Source of the DNA: Bacteroidales bacterium
Lineage (GTDB): Bacteria > Bacteroidota > Bacteroidia > Bacteroidales > P3
Direction of reading: 5' to 3'
DNA: 33,280 bases
Assembly: GCA_017545365.1 (NCBI GenBank)
Contig: JAFWOP010000045.1
Span: 1 to 33,280, forward strand
The notes under the pieces are model-generated. The model ran no database searches. It worked only from the letters and a program-made list of their open reading frames with translations, and was not told the DNA's origin. Both the position numbers and the translations under genes were made by a program. The first letter of the stretch is position 1, and every line of letters starts with the position of its first letter. This document shows positions 1 to 8,668 of this stretch, one piece after another.

Positions 1-70
1 CCACAATCTCAAAGCTGTCACGTAAGTCTTCGGGTAACAGCATTTTCAACAATTCTTTCGTGGCTTCCAT
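1..70 (-). CDS. Transposase N-terminal ORF, partial (cut by contig end)
   Basis: Reading minus from the ATG at 70-68 gives a peptide beginning MEATKELLKMLLPEDL, followed by SFEIV at the contig edge. The pattern 'LL(P)E-L--F-(I/L)V' at the very N-terminus is typical of the first ORF of ISAon1-like elements in Bacteroidetes, where transposase is split into an N-terminal ORF and a catalytic ORF. Only 23 codons are present. The same codons occur in opposite orientation at 33211-33280. A TATTTTTG box at 89-96 lies a suitable distance upstream of the start. Function is inferred from the family resemblance. Confidence 0.6.
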   Translation of the reverse strand, partial: MEATKELLKMLLPEDLRDSFEIV

Positions 71-141
71 ATTTTATCTTTTGTCTTGCAAAAATAATAA
101 TCTTTTCCGTATTGTATACACAGGGTTATGAAGATGAACCG
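1..141 (-). mobile_element. Left contig end: 5' end of an ISAon1-like insertion sequence
   Basis: These 141 bases are the exact reverse complement of 33140-33280. The segment holds the first 23 codons of a transposase reading (positions 70 to 1), a TATTTTTG promoter box at 89-96, and the probable IS terminus GGTTCATCTTCATAACC read inward from position 140. Identity with the other end stops at 141/142, so the flanking DNA differs and these are two separate insertions or one collapsed repeat. The family call rests on the short N-terminal peptide only. Confidence 0.7.
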
Positions 142-200
142 AAAAGGCACTGCGGAACGGTGATGTGCCGACGGCAAGTGGCCGAAGAGGTGCGGGAGAA

Positions 201-228
201 CAAAAAACCGGCGGGGAAAGCCGCCGGT
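201..228 (-). terminator. Rho-independent terminator of serS
   Basis: On the minus strand an 8-bp GC-rich stem ACCGGCGG / CCGCCGGT with a 6-nt loop (arms 221-228 and 207-214) is followed directly by a run of T (202-207 on the plus strand is AAAAAA). It lies 38 bp past the serS stop codon and faces the correct way. Confidence 0.9.
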
Positions 229-265
229 GAATGGTCAGATGGGACAGCCCTGCATGGATGCGGGC

Positions 266-1540
266 TCAGTCAATTTTGTCGAAGCCGAGGTAGGGACGCA
301 GACACTCGGGCATGACGATGCCGTCGGGAGTCTGGTTGTTCTCGAGGAGGGCGGCGACGATGCGTGGGAGGGCAAGGGCGCTGCCGTTGAGGGTGTGGGC
401 GAGACGCATCTTGCCGTCGGTGTCCTTGAAACGGAGCTTCATGCGGTTGGCCTGGAAGGTCTCGAAATTGGAGACCGACGAGACTTCGAGCCACTTCTGC
501 TGTGCGGCGCTCCAAACCTCGAAGTCGAAGGTCATGGCGGAGGTGAAGCTGATGTCGCCACCGCAGAGTTTGAGGATGTGGTAGGGCAGCCCGAGCTGGT
601 CGAGCAGTCCGCCAACATGGCGTTTCATTTCCTCGAGGGTGTCGTAGGAGCGGTCGGGATGCTCGATGACGACGATTTCGACCTTGCTGAACTCGTGCAG
701 GCGGTTCAACCCACGGACGTCTTTGCCATAGCTGCCTGCCTCGCGGCGGAAGCACTCGCTGTAGCCCGCATGCTTGATGGGGAACTGGTCGGGGGTGAGG
801 ATGACGTTGCGGTAGATGTTGGTGATGGGCACTTCGGCGGTGGGTATCATATAGAAGCCGTCGAGGGGGATGGCATACATCTGCCCCTCTTTGTCGGGGA
901 GCTGGCCTGTGCCGAGGCCGGAGGCTTCGTTGACCATGAGCGGGGGCATGATTTCGACATAACCGGCCTTGGAGGCCTGGTCGAGGAAGAAGTCAATGAG
1001 GGCGCGCTGAAGGCGGGCTCCTTTACCCTTGTACACGGGGAATCCGGCGCCGGTAATCTTGTTGCCGAGCTCGAAGTCGACGATGTCGTATTTGGCGCAG
1101 AGGTCCCAGTGGGAAAGGGCGCCTTCGGGGAGGGTGGGCTTGGTGCCAAACTCGGCAACGACCACGTTGTCCGCCTCGTTTTTGCCCTTGGGGACGGTGA
1201 TGTGCGGGGCGTTGGGGAGGGAGATAAGCTTGGCGTTGAGGTCGGCCTCGACGGCAGTCTGCTGTTCGGTGAGTTCCTTCTCCTGAGCCTTCAGTTCCGT
1301 AGTCCGAGCCTTCTTGGCCTCTGCCTCGTCGCGTTTGCCCTGTTTGAAGAGCATTCCAATCTCCTTGGCCATGGTGTTCTGCTCGGCCTTGATGGCGTCG
1401 GTACGCTGTTGTAGGGCACGGCGCTGCTCGTCGAGGGAGATGATTTCGGCTATGCGTTCTTCTACGTTTTGGACGTTTTTAATCTTGAGGCGTTCGATGA
1501 TTTCCTCTGTATGTTCCTTAATATATTGCAGTTGCAGCAT
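266..1540 (-). CDS. serS: Serine--tRNA ligase
   Basis: Class II aminoacyl-tRNA synthetase that charges tRNA-Ser (and tRNA-Sec where present) with serine in the cytoplasm. From the chosen start the protein has 424 residues, the normal size. Residues about 1-105 form the charged helical tRNA-binding arm. Motif 2 is seen at about 262-290 (ECFRREAGSYGKD, then HEFSKVEIV), and motif 3 near the C-terminus (GSALALPRIVAALLE). The frame is open nine codons further upstream, but the start MLQLQYIKE at 1540 matches the usual family start, and the promoter box at 1565-1572 leaves room only for this one. A strong terminator follows. Nothing unusual is seen. Confidence 0.97.
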   Translation of the reverse strand: MLQLQYIKEHTEEIIERLKIKNVQNVEERIAEIISLDEQRRALQQRTDAIKAEQNTMAKEIGMLFKQGKRDEAEAKKARTTELKAQEKELTEQQTAVEADLNAKLISLPNAPHITVPKGKNEADNVVVAEFGTKPTLPEGALSHWDLCAKYDIVDFELGNKITGAGFPVYKGKGARLQRALIDFFLDQASKAGYVEIMPPLMVNEASGLGTGQLPDKEGQMYAIPLDGFYMIPTAEVPITNIYRNVILTPDQFPIKHAGYSECFRREAGSYGKDVRGLNRLHEFSKVEIVVIEHPDRSYDTLEEMKRHVGGLLDQLGLPYHILKLCGGDISFTSAMTFDFEVWSAAQQKWLEVSSVSNFETFQANRMKLRFKDTDGKMRLAHTLNGSALALPRIVAALLENNQTPDGIVMPECLRPYLGFDKID

Positions 1541-1564
1541 AAGTATATTTTTTTGTTCAAAAGG

Positions 1565-1572
1565 CAAAGATA
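1565..1572 (-). promoter_or_regulatory. Bacteroidetes -7 promoter box for serS
   Basis: TATCTTTG on the minus strand fits the Bacteroidetes -7 consensus TAnnTTTG, 24 bp upstream of the serS start. No clear -33 element was found. The position implies a short leader. Confidence 0.6.
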
Positions 1573-1596
1573 CAAAAAAAAGTTGGATACGTAAGT

Positions 1597-2901
1597 TTAT
1601 TCGGGGAAGCTGCAGTCGAATCGGTGTTCGTATTCTTCAATCAGTTGTGGGCGGAAGTCGGGATGGGCAATGCGGATGAGGTCTTCGGCGCGGTGCTGCA
1701 GGGTGCGCCCTTTGAGGCGCGCAATGCCGTATTCGGTGACGATATAGTCCACGTCGTTGCGCGAGGTGCTGACAGCGGCCCCTTCGGTGAGGAAGGGTTT
1801 GATGCGCGAGATGGTGCCACCGGCTGCTGTGCTGGGCATGGCGATGATGGCTTTGCCTTCGCGGGCGAGGGATGCCCCGCGGATGAAGTCCACCTGTCCG
1901 CCAATTCCGCTGTATTGCCGCATGCCGATGGTTTCGCTGGCCACCTGACCCTGCAGGTCGACTTCGAGGCACGAGTTGATGGATATCATGCGTTCGTTTT
2001 TGGCGATGATGAGTGGGCTGTTGACGTAGTCGACGGGGTGGAATTCGATGTCGGGGTTATGGTCGACGAAGTCGTATAGTTCTTTGGAGCCCATGATGAA
2101 TGTCACCACAGCCTTGCCGCGGTGAAGGGTCTTGCGGCGGCCGTTGATGACGCCGCTGCGCATCAGTTCCATGACGCCGTTGGAGAACATCTCGCTGTGG
2201 ATGCCGAGGTCTTTTTTGTCGGTGAGGGCCTGCAGGACGGCGTCGGGGATTGCACCGATGCCCAGCTGGAGGGTGGATCCGTTGGCCACAAGGGAGGCAC
2301 AATGGCGGCCTATAGCCAGTTCCACTTCGCCCGGAGGGGGTAGCAGCAGCTCCTGCAGGGGGTAGGAACAGGGAATGATGTGGTCGATTTGGGAGACATG
2401 AATCATGGTGTCGCCATAGGTGAAGGGCATCATCTCGTTGGTCTCGACAATGACAGTCTTGGCGGCGCGGATGGCGGCTTTGGCATAGTCGCAGCTCACA
2501 CCGAGGGAGCAGTAGCCTTCCTCGTTGGGCGGTGTGGCTTGGAACACGGCCACATCGCAGGGGATGTCGCTCCCTATCATAGAGGGAACATCCTTGAAGT
2601 AGGCGGGGAAAAAGTCACCCTCCCGCCGCTCAACGACTTCGCGTGAATTGGCCGAGAGAAAGTTGCTCACATGACGGAAATGACCGTAGCAGCATGGCTT
2701 GTAGCAGGGGTTGTCGCCAAGGGTGGTCATGTGAAAGATGAGCACGTCGTTGTAGTCCTCGCAGTGGTCGGCCAGTGTTTGCTGAATCAGTCGCGGCGCT
2801 GCCGCTGCATGGCCCATCACCACACATTGGCCATCGCGGATGTCGTAAATGGCATCTTCGGGCGTGGATATTTTCCTTTTGTAGTCTTCTTTCCAGTTCA
2901 T
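1597..2901 (-). CDS. Acetyl-CoA hydrolase/CoA-transferase family protein (4-hydroxybutyrate/butyrate CoA-transferase type)
   Basis: 434 residues, the usual length for the 4-hydroxybutyrate / butyryl-CoA:acetate CoA-transferase branch of class I CoA-transferases, which move CoA between acetate and a second acyl group in fermentation. Visible signatures: ATPPNEEGYCSLGVS at about 122-136, the GIHSEMFSNGV segment at 233-243, where Glu237 is the expected nucleophile that forms the glutamyl-CoA thioester, and the glycine-rich SGIGGQVDFIRGA at 331-343. The exact substrate cannot be read from sequence; butyrate, 4-hydroxybutyrate, propionate or succinate are all possible. The gene follows a cobalamin riboswitch on the same strand and nothing else lies between, so vitamin B12 probably controls it. 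That link is unusual and is discussed in the findings. serS lies 56 bp downstream with its own promoter. Confidence 0.9.
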   Translation of the reverse strand: MNWKEDYKRKISTPEDAIYDIRDGQCVVMGHAAAAPRLIQQTLADHCEDYNDVLIFHMTTLGDNPCYKPCCYGHFRHVSNFLSANSREVVERREGDFFPAYFKDVPSMIGSDIPCDVAVFQATPPNEEGYCSLGVSCDYAKAAIRAAKTVIVETNEMMPFTYGDTMIHVSQIDHIIPCSYPLQELLLPPPGEVELAIGRHCASLVANGSTLQLGIGAIPDAVLQALTDKKDLGIHSEMFSNGVMELMRSGVINGRRKTLHRGKAVVTFIMGSKELYDFVDHNPDIEFHPVDYVNSPLIIAKNERMISINSCLEVDLQGQVASETIGMRQYSGIGGQVDFIRGASLAREGKAIIAMPSTAAGGTISRIKPFLTEGAAVSTSRNDVDYIVTEYGIARLKGRTLQHRAEDLIRIAHPDFRPQLIEEYEHRFDCSFPE

Positions 2902-2996
2902 TGTTTATTATTTGTTTTTTGTCATTGTCTTGGAGGGCGTTGCAGACGGTCATTTGTGAAAGGAAAGTGTATGGGAGGACAGCAGGAGTGCCGGAT

Positions 2997-3027
2997 AAAA
3001 AGCAGCAGAGGCACCGGGTAGCCGCTC
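2997..3027 (-). terminator. Possible attenuator hairpin in the riboswitch leader
   Basis: On the minus strand AGCGGC (3026-3021) can pair with GCTGCT (3006-3001), including one G-U pair, and is followed by five T. It lies between the cobalamin riboswitch and the CoA-transferase start, where an expression platform is expected. The stem is short and the loop is 14 nt, so this is only a candidate terminator; control of translation is equally possible. Confidence 0.35.
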
Positions 3028-3065
3028 GACAAACGCCCTTGGACGCGAAAGCATTGCCGAATCAT

Positions 3066-3240
3066 CAGGGGGCAGGTCTCCTGGCTTATCGCCTCGTGGC
3101 AGAGGTCTTCTCGGGGTTTGCCCCCAATGACGTTGTCTCAGCCATTCAGCAGCGTTATTACAGTTGCGCGACAGCTCACGGTTTTCACGTGATTCCCTCT
3201 TAGCAGCCCCATTACAGGGCTGAACCCGGTGATGTGTATT
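3066..3240 (-). ncRNA. Cobalamin riboswitch
   Basis: The minus strand reads GAGGGAATCACGTGAAAAC, then CGTGAGCTGTCGCGCAACTG and TAA, which fits the conserved core of AdoCbl-type riboswitches, and further on the B12 box AAGCCAGGAGACCTGCC at 3087-3071. The upstream part has a hairpin around CAGCCCTGTAATGGGGCTG. Size (about 175 nt) and order of elements fit the family. A TATCTTTG promoter box sits at 3301-3308, and the only gene downstream on this strand is the CoA-transferase, whose start is about 165 nt away. Such riboswitches normally lower expression when B12 is plentiful. The ends are estimates. Confidence 0.92.
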
Positions 3241-3300
3241 AGTTTCAAAGGACTGATGTGTTGTGTGTTTCCGTCATTCGGAAATACCGAAACACAAATG

Positions 3301-3308
3301 CAAAGATA
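3301..3308 (-). promoter_or_regulatory. -7 promoter box for the riboswitch/CoA-transferase transcript
   Basis: TATCTTTG on the minus strand, matching TAnnTTTG, about 60 bp upstream of the first conserved riboswitch bases and 40 bp past the mnmE stop codon. No clear -33 motif. Confidence 0.6.
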
Positions 3309-3348
3309 CGCCTTTTTTGTGAATTAGGAAAACACTATCCTTTATTTT

Positions 3349-4692
3349 TTACTTCCCGATGCAGAAACGGGAGAATATGGTGCCGAGGACTTCGTCGGAG
3401 GTGACTTGGCCGGTGATGGTGCCGAGGTGGTGGAGGGCGTCGCGGAGGTCGATGACAACAAGGTCAGCGGGCAGATGGTCAGCAAGTCCCTTGGCCACAT
3501 GCAGCAGTGCCTGTTCCACATGGCCGAGGGCATCGTAGTGGCGCACGTTGGTGAGCATTACATCGGGAGCCTGCGCCAGGTCGGTTTGTGCTGCCTTGGA
3601 CAATGCTGACGTGAGGGCGTCGAGGCCCGTGCCTTCTTTTGCAGAGATGGGGAATGTGCGATAGGGCGCTGTTGGGGTCTCCTGGACAAGGTCTATCTTG
3701 TTGTTGACAATGAAGAGGTGCTTGTCGTTGAAGGATGGGATGTCTTGCAACTCTTGCAGGTCGTCGAGGGCTTGGGCGAAGGGCTGAGTGGAGTCGAGGA
3801 CATAGAGGATGAAGTCGGCCTGTCCTACAGTTGCGATGGTGCGCTGAATGCCGAGGTGTTCAATAGGGTCGTCGCTGTGGCGCAGCCCTGCGGTGTCGAT
3901 GATGCGGAAGGGGGTGCCTTGGATGACAAAGGTCTCTTCGATGGTGTCGCGTGTGGTGCCGGGGATGTCGCTGACGATGGCGCGGCTGTCGTGCAGCAGG
4001 GCGTTGAGGAGGGAGGATTTTCCCGCATTGGGACGGCCGATGATGGCGACGGGGATGCCGCGCTTGAGGGCATTGCCCATGTGGAACGACTCACGCAAAG
4101 CGGTGACTCGGAGGAGAATCTGCGAGGCGAGGGAATGGAGACGGCTGCGGTCGGCAAACTCGACGTCTTCGTCGCTAAAATCGAGTTCCAGCTCCAGCAG
4201 TGCGGTGAGGTCTACAAGCTGCTGCCGCAATTGCTCCAACTCCTTGGCATAGCCTCCCCTCAGTTGGCTGACGGCAAGACTATGTGCTGCAGCATTGGTG
4301 GAGTCGATAAGGTCGGCGACAGCCTCTGCCTGCGAGAGGTTCAGCTTGCCGTTGAGGAAAGCACGGCGGGTGAACTCGCCCGGTTCTGCCAGTCGGGCTC
4401 CGCTGCCGAGGAGGGCTTGGAGAATGGCCTGCTGGACATATATGGAGCCGTGACAAGAGAACTCCACGGTGTCGTCGCCCGTATAGGAATGGGGTGCACG
4501 GAAGAGGGTGACAACCACCTCGTCGAGAGTTTTTCCATCCGCCTCGAAAAGCGAGAAGGAGGTTGTGCGCCCCTCACCCGGAAGCCGCACATGACGCGAG
4601 GCGATGGTGAGGGCTTCAGACCCTGAAAGACGGACGACGGCAATGCCTCCGACACCGGGAGGGGTAGATATTGCTGCTATGGTAGTGGTCAT
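3349..4692 (-). CDS. mnmE: tRNA modification GTPase MnmE (TrmE)
   Basis: 447 residues. With MnmG this GTPase installs the carboxymethylaminomethyl group (or relative) at the wobble uridine U34 of certain tRNAs. The N-terminal folate-binding domain spans about 1-118, followed by helices and an inserted G domain with G1 GRPNAGKS at 219-226, TTRDT at 246-250, DTAGL at 266-270, NKID further on and SAKEGTG as the G5 loop. The C-terminus ends FCIGK, the conserved signature holding the functional cysteine (Cys444). Its ATG overlaps the stop of the upstream membrane-protein gene by four bases (ATGA), so the two are probably translationally coupled. Confidence 0.97.
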   Translation of the reverse strand: MTTTIAAISTPPGVGGIAVVRLSGSEALTIASRHVRLPGEGRTTSFSLFEADGKTLDEVVVTLFRAPHSYTGDDTVEFSCHGSIYVQQAILQALLGSGARLAEPGEFTRRAFLNGKLNLSQAEAVADLIDSTNAAAHSLAVSQLRGGYAKELEQLRQQLVDLTALLELELDFSDEDVEFADRSRLHSLASQILLRVTALRESFHMGNALKRGIPVAIIGRPNAGKSSLLNALLHDSRAIVSDIPGTTRDTIEETFVIQGTPFRIIDTAGLRHSDDPIEHLGIQRTIATVGQADFILYVLDSTQPFAQALDDLQELQDIPSFNDKHLFIVNNKIDLVQETPTAPYRTFPISAKEGTGLDALTSALSKAAQTDLAQAPDVMLTNVRHYDALGHVEQALLHVAKGLADHLPADLVVIDLRDALHHLGTITGQVTSDEVLGTIFSRFCIGK

Positions 4693-5300
4693 AGGTTCTG
4701 AGGCGGATTAGTGTCGTCGGACTTCTGTTCCTCAGGTGATTCTTGAGCCAGCTCCTCCTCTTGTTCTTTGGCCAACTGGGCATCGGCGAGGTCGAGGTCG
4801 GGCTCGGCATAAGGAGCCTGAGTGTCCATGATGTATTCGTCGCCAAAGAGCTGCTTCATCTGGTCGTCGGTGAGGCCGAGGTCGTTCTTCATCTTATACA
4901 TGTTGGGGTAAGAGAGGAAGAGCACCAGCACCATGAGGATGGTGACCATGAGCAGTGAGGTGTCGGACATGAGGATGATGAGAATGCACTCGATGATGAC
5001 GATGGCGAGGGTGCTGGAGAAGAGGCTGGTGATATATGACTGGTAGCCTTGAATCTTGTCTTCGAGCTTTTCAAGCTGGCGAAGGGCGGGCGTGGTTTTG
5101 CGGATGGTGAGGAGCATCATGACTACGGCCAGCACCGCCAAGATGGTGCCCGCAATGAGCATCCAGCGCATCACCTGTGGCGACTGATAGGCGACATGAT
5201 AAGGAGAAAAATGGAAGATGACGGCTATGAGGACGACTGCGATAGAGCCATAAAGTCCAATATTTGCCGAACGGCGGATTTTTTTAATCAACTGGTTCAT
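4689..5300 (-). CDS. Four-segment membrane protein of unknown function
   Basis: 203 residues with four hydrophobic stretches, at about 13-31, 44-66, 93-112 and 116-132, and a hydrophilic acidic tail from about 134 (EQEEELAQESPEEQKS). The short basic N-terminus (KKIRR) and the basic loop between segments 2 and 3 suggest both termini are cytoplasmic. I do not recognise a named family. The stop overlaps the mnmE start (ATGA) and uvrA ends 84 bp upstream, so it probably belongs to a uvrA-this gene-mnmE transcript. No promoter box was found directly upstream, which supports co-transcription with uvrA. Confidence 0.85.
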   Translation of the reverse strand: MNQLIKKIRRSANIGLYGSIAVVLIAVIFHFSPYHVAYQSPQVMRWMLIAGTILAVLAVVMMLLTIRKTTPALRQLEKLEDKIQGYQSYITSLFSSTLAIVIIECILIILMSDTSLLMVTILMVLVLFLSYPNMYKMKNDLGLTDDQMKQLFGDEYIMDTQAPYAEPDLDLADAQLAKEQEEELAQESPEEQKSDDTNPPQNL

Positions 5301-5384
5301 GTTCTTGTGATTGTGCTAATATGTTAACGCGTTAATGTGTTCGTTTTGATTCGGGTAAGAGGTATGATGTACGAAAGCCGGCCC

Positions 5385-8216
5385 TCAGCTCTTAGTTCTT
5401 ACTTTTTCCTTGGCAGGCAGCTTGTCGCGGAGGAAGCGTGCCGTGTAGGAGGTGGGATGTTTGACGAGTTCTTCGGGGGTTCCGGCGAAGAGGAGACTGC
5501 CACCGTCGCGTCCGCCTTCCGGACCCATGTCGATGACCCAGTCGGCCACCTTGATGATGTCGTGGTGGTGTTCGATGACAACGATGGTGTGGCCTTTCTC
5601 TATCAGGCTGCCGAATGCTTGGATGAGTTTCTGTATGTCGTGGAAGTGGAGGCCTGTGGAGGGCTCGTCGAAGATGAAGAGCTTGGGCCGCTCGTTACCA
5701 CCTTTGATGAGATAGGAGGCCAGCTTGACACGCTGTGCCTCACCGCCGCTGAGCGAGCTGGACGACTGCCCCAGCTTGAGGTACCCTAGGCCCACATCCT
5801 GCAAGGGTTTCAGACGGTCGAGGATGGCATTCTGCCCTTCGAAGAATTCGATGGCCTGATTGACGGTCATATCCAGCACCTCGGAGACATTCTTGCCATT
5901 GTACAGCACTTCGAGGGTCTCTTCCTTGAAGCGGGTGCCGTGGCACTCTTCGCAGACGAGGTGCACATCGGCCATAAACTGCATGCCCACGGTGACGTAG
6001 CCCTCGCCCTCGCACACTTCGCAGCGGCCGCCCTCGGTGTTGAAGGAAAAGTAGCCGGGCTTGTAGCCGCGGGCTTTGGCGAGGGGCTGTTCGGCATAGA
6101 GCTGGCGTATCTCGTCGTAGGCCTTCATATAGGTGGCGGGATTGCTTCGGGTAGAACGCCCGATGGGGTTCTGGTCGACGAGTTCGATGCCGCTGATGCG
6201 TGCAATGTCGCCAGAGATGCCGGCACATTTTCCCACATAATCGGTGACCCCTTCGAAACGTTTCTGCAACACGTCGTACAGCACATGTTTGACCAAAGAG
6301 GTCTTGCCCGAACCGCTGACGCCGGTCACCACGGTGAGCACACCCAGCGGGAAGTCTGCGTCCACATGCTTCAGATTGTTGCAGAAGGCACCCTTGATGG
6401 AGATGCGGTCGCGCCATGGGCGGCGCGAAGCGGGCACGGGGATGGACATCTTGCCCATGAGGTATTGCGCCGTCAGCGACTTTTCGGGCGGGTTCTGTAT
6501 CATTTGTTCAGGAGTTCCGGCAAAGACCACTTCGCCACCCAGGCGGCCGGCACCAGGGCCGATGTCGATGATATAGTCGGCTGCGCGCATAATGTCCTCG
6601 TCGTGTTCCACCACGATGACCGTATTGCCGAGGTCGCGGAGCTGTTTCAGCACCCCTATGAGGCGGTCGGTGTCGCGGGAATGGAGGCCGATGGAGGGTT
6701 CGTCGAGGATATACATGCTGCCCACCAGCGAGCTGCCCAACGAGGTGGCCAGGTTGATACGCTGCGACTCACCGCCGCTGAGCGAATTGGAGAGGCGGTT
6801 GAGGGAGAGGTAGCCCAGCCCCACATCGAGAAGGTATTTCACGCGGTTATCCAGCTCGACCAGCAGCCTTCGCACCACTTCGCGTTCATGAAGGTCGAGG
6901 GTGGTGTGGTCGTCGGCAGGGTCAGCCTGTATGCTTTGCAGCCATTGGGCGAAGTCGGAGACAGGCATGGCCAGCAGCTCGGTGATGGAGCGGTGGCAGA
7001 CCTTGACGTATGAGGCATCCTTACGGAGACGGCTGCCCTTGCAGTCGGGGCAGGTGGTCTTGCCACGATAGCGCGAAATCATCACTCGGTACTGTATCTT
7101 GTAGGCCTGGCTCTCGATCCATTTGAAGAAGCCGTCGATACCCTCCCAGCTGCCTGAGCCGTGCCACAGCACATCCCGTTCCCTGTCGGTGAGGTCGCAG
7201 TAGGGGGTGTGGATGGGGAATCCCAGCTTGGGCGAGAGGCGTAGGAAGAGGGTCTTCCATTCCGACATCTTCTCGCCCTTCCAGCAGACGACGGCATCCT
7301 CGTAAACCGACAGTGACTTGTTGGGCACCACCATGTCTTCGTCGATGCCTATGATGCTGCCGTAGCCTTGGCAGGTGGGGCAGGCACCGTAGGGGTTGTT
7401 GAAACTGAAGAAATTGGGGTTCGGCTTCTCAAACACGATACCGTCGGCCTCGAAGCGGTTGGAGAAGAGGCGTGTAACGGGGGACGGGCTGCCTTCCTCC
7501 TCAGCATGTACCGAGCAGGTGCCACGTCCTTCAAAGAAAGCCGTCTGCACCGATTCGGCCACGCGTGCCAGCTGGTCGTCCTCGTCGTGCCTCACCTGAA
7601 TGCGGTCGACGAGCAAGAGGGTCTCCCCTTCTTCGGCAGAGGTGGACAGATAGTCCTCGATGCGAACAATGGTGCCTTTGACCGAGATGCGCATGAAACC
7701 CTCCTGCTTTAGCATCTCCAGCTGCGGGCGCAGCGGATGGTCGGCATCGTAGCTGAGGGGGGCAAAGATGTGTATGCGGGTGCCGGCAGGGAAAGAATAG
7801 ATATAGTCCACCACATCGCTGACCGAATGGCGTTTGACCTCGACACCCGAGACGGGGGAATAGGTGCGGCCAATGCGTGCGAACATCAGTTTGAGATATT
7901 CATACAGCTCCGTGGAGGTGCCTACCGTGGAGCGCGGGTTGCTGGTGTTCACCTTCTGCTCGATAGCCACTGCGGGCGAGATATTCTCAATCAAATCTAC
8001 CTCAGGCTTGGACATGCGGCCCAAAAACTGACGGGCATAGGAAGAGAGACTCTCCACATAGCGGCGCTGCCCTTCGGCATAGAGGGTGTCGAAAGCCAGG
8101 CTCGATTTGCCAGAACCGCTCAAGCCAGTAATCACCACCAGCTTCTCCTGTGGAATGTCCACACTAATGTTCTTGAGGTTGTTTACGCGGGCACCGTGTA
8201 TTTTAATCATAGTCAA
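5385..8216 (-). CDS. uvrA: Excinuclease ABC subunit UvrA
   Basis: 943 residues, full length. UvrA is the damage-sensing ATPase of nucleotide excision repair that loads UvrB on DNA. Two ABC modules are visible: Walker [11 protein letters not shown] at 31-40 and [10 protein letters not shown] in the second half, with signatures LSGGESQR and LSGGEAQR. Zinc-binding pairs CPTC/CPDC lie in the first half and CEVC...CEEC in the second. The early block [16 protein letters not shown] is typical. A TATTTTTG box at 8324-8331 would give a leader of about 100 nt, containing the short palindrome ACACG-TAA-CGTGT at 8264-8276. Whether that is an SOS operator cannot be told. Confidence 0.98.
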   Translation of the reverse strand: MTMIKIHGARVNNLKNISVDIPQEKLVVITGLSGSGKSSLAFDTLYAEGQRRYVESLSSYARQFLGRMSKPEVDLIENISPAVAIEQKVNTSNPRSTVGTSTELYEYLKLMFARIGRTYSPVSGVEVKRHSVSDVVDYIYSFPAGTRIHIFAPLSYDADHPLRPQLEMLKQEGFMRISVKGTIVRIEDYLSTSAEEGETLLLVDRIQVRHDEDDQLARVAESVQTAFFEGRGTCSVHAEEEGSPSPVTRLFSNRFEADGIVFEKPNPNFFSFNNPYGACPTCQGYGSIIGIDEDMVVPNKSLSVYEDAVVCWKGEKMSEWKTLFLRLSPKLGFPIHTPYCDLTDRERDVLWHGSGSWEGIDGFFKWIESQAYKIQYRVMISRYRGKTTCPDCKGSRLRKDASYVKVCHRSITELLAMPVSDFAQWLQSIQADPADDHTTLDLHEREVVRRLLVELDNRVKYLLDVGLGYLSLNRLSNSLSGGESQRINLATSLGSSLVGSMYILDEPSIGLHSRDTDRLIGVLKQLRDLGNTVIVVEHDEDIMRAADYIIDIGPGAGRLGGEVVFAGTPEQMIQNPPEKSLTAQYLMGKMSIPVPASRRPWRDRISIKGAFCNNLKHVDADFPLGVLTVVTGVSGSGKTSLVKHVLYDVLQKRFEGVTDYVGKCAGISGDIARISGIELVDQNPIGRSTRSNPATYMKAYDEIRQLYAEQPLAKARGYKPGYFSFNTEGGRCEVCEGEGYVTVGMQFMADVHLVCEECHGTRFKEETLEVLYNGKNVSEVLDMTVNQAIEFFEGQNAILDRLKPLQDVGLGYLKLGQSSSSLSGGEAQRVKLASYLIKGGNERPKLFIFDEPSTGLHFHDIQKLIQAFGSLIEKGHTIVVIEHHHDIIKVADWVIDMGPEGGRDGGSLLFAGTPEELVKHPTSYTARFLRDKLPAKEKVRTKS

Positions 8217-8323
8217 ATAGTGTTTGGGACAAGGTATTCAAGCCCTATACGTCAACTTGCCGCACACGTAACGTGTACAGCAATAGTTGTTTTCTTGGCA
8301 TACGGGCATACCCTTGCCATCTG

Positions 8324-8331
8324 CAAAAATA
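8324..8331 (-). promoter_or_regulatory. -7 promoter box for uvrA
   Basis: TATTTTTG on the minus strand matches TAnnTTTG, 107 bp upstream of the uvrA start. No good -33 match. Confidence 0.5.
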
Positions 8332-8456
8332 CGAAAATAAAATGGAAAAACAGATTTTCTTTTATACGGGGACTTCTATAAGAAGACTTCTAAATGATGG
8401 TATGATTTTCTGATTGCTTTAGTAATTGGTTAGAGGTTAGGGGAATGTGCGAATTC

Positions 8457-8523
8457 GTTACTTCGTGACGTTGTTTGGCTCGGCATAGCGAGCAAGCTCT
8501 CTCTGCTCTCACCTTGTACAACG
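8457..8523. repeat. 67-bp dispersed repeat, copy 1
   Basis: About 58 of 67 bases match 13831-13897 in the same orientation. The shared core reads TTGGCTCGGCAT, then GAGCAA, then CTCTCTCTGCTCTCACC. GAGCA...TGCTC inside the core can form a small hairpin. Both copies lie in gaps between leftward genes, and both are preceded by TGATTGCTT. Confidence 0.8.
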
Positions 8524-8668
8524 CTAATTCTTGAATCAAGGACTAACACATTCAGAATCCGTGAATTCGTAAATTCGTGAATTCGTGAGTCTTTTAACCT
8601 CGTCAGCGACTAACACATTAACACGTTAACACATTCAAAAATTCTAGCTTAGTTTTACCTTTTACTTT

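Larger units (their letters stand above)
8217..8668. other. 452-bp non-coding gap between uvrA and the M48 gene
   Basis: No credible gene. Besides the uvrA promoter it holds a copy of a 67-bp dispersed repeat (8457-8523), an 8-bp tandem array of the type TGAATTCG (8554-8588, about four units) and a second 8-bp array TAACACAT/TAACACGT/TAACACAT (8611-8634). The gap lies upstream of uvrA and downstream of the M48 gene, both transcribed leftward. Confidence 0.7.

Noticed and set aside
227..1414. Long plus-strand open frame opposite serS
   Set aside because: It is the antisense of a complete, motif-bearing serS gene with a terminator and promoter; its Gly/Val-rich composition is typical of a shadow frame.
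2960..3063. 34-codon minus-strand frame just after the riboswitch (MLSRPRAFVE...)
   Set aside because: It covers the possible attenuator, has no ribosome binding site or conservation that I can see, and is probably chance.
8264..8276. ACACG-TAA-CGTGT ahead of uvrA as an SOS box
   Set aside because: It is short, and I know no LexA consensus for this group that it matches.
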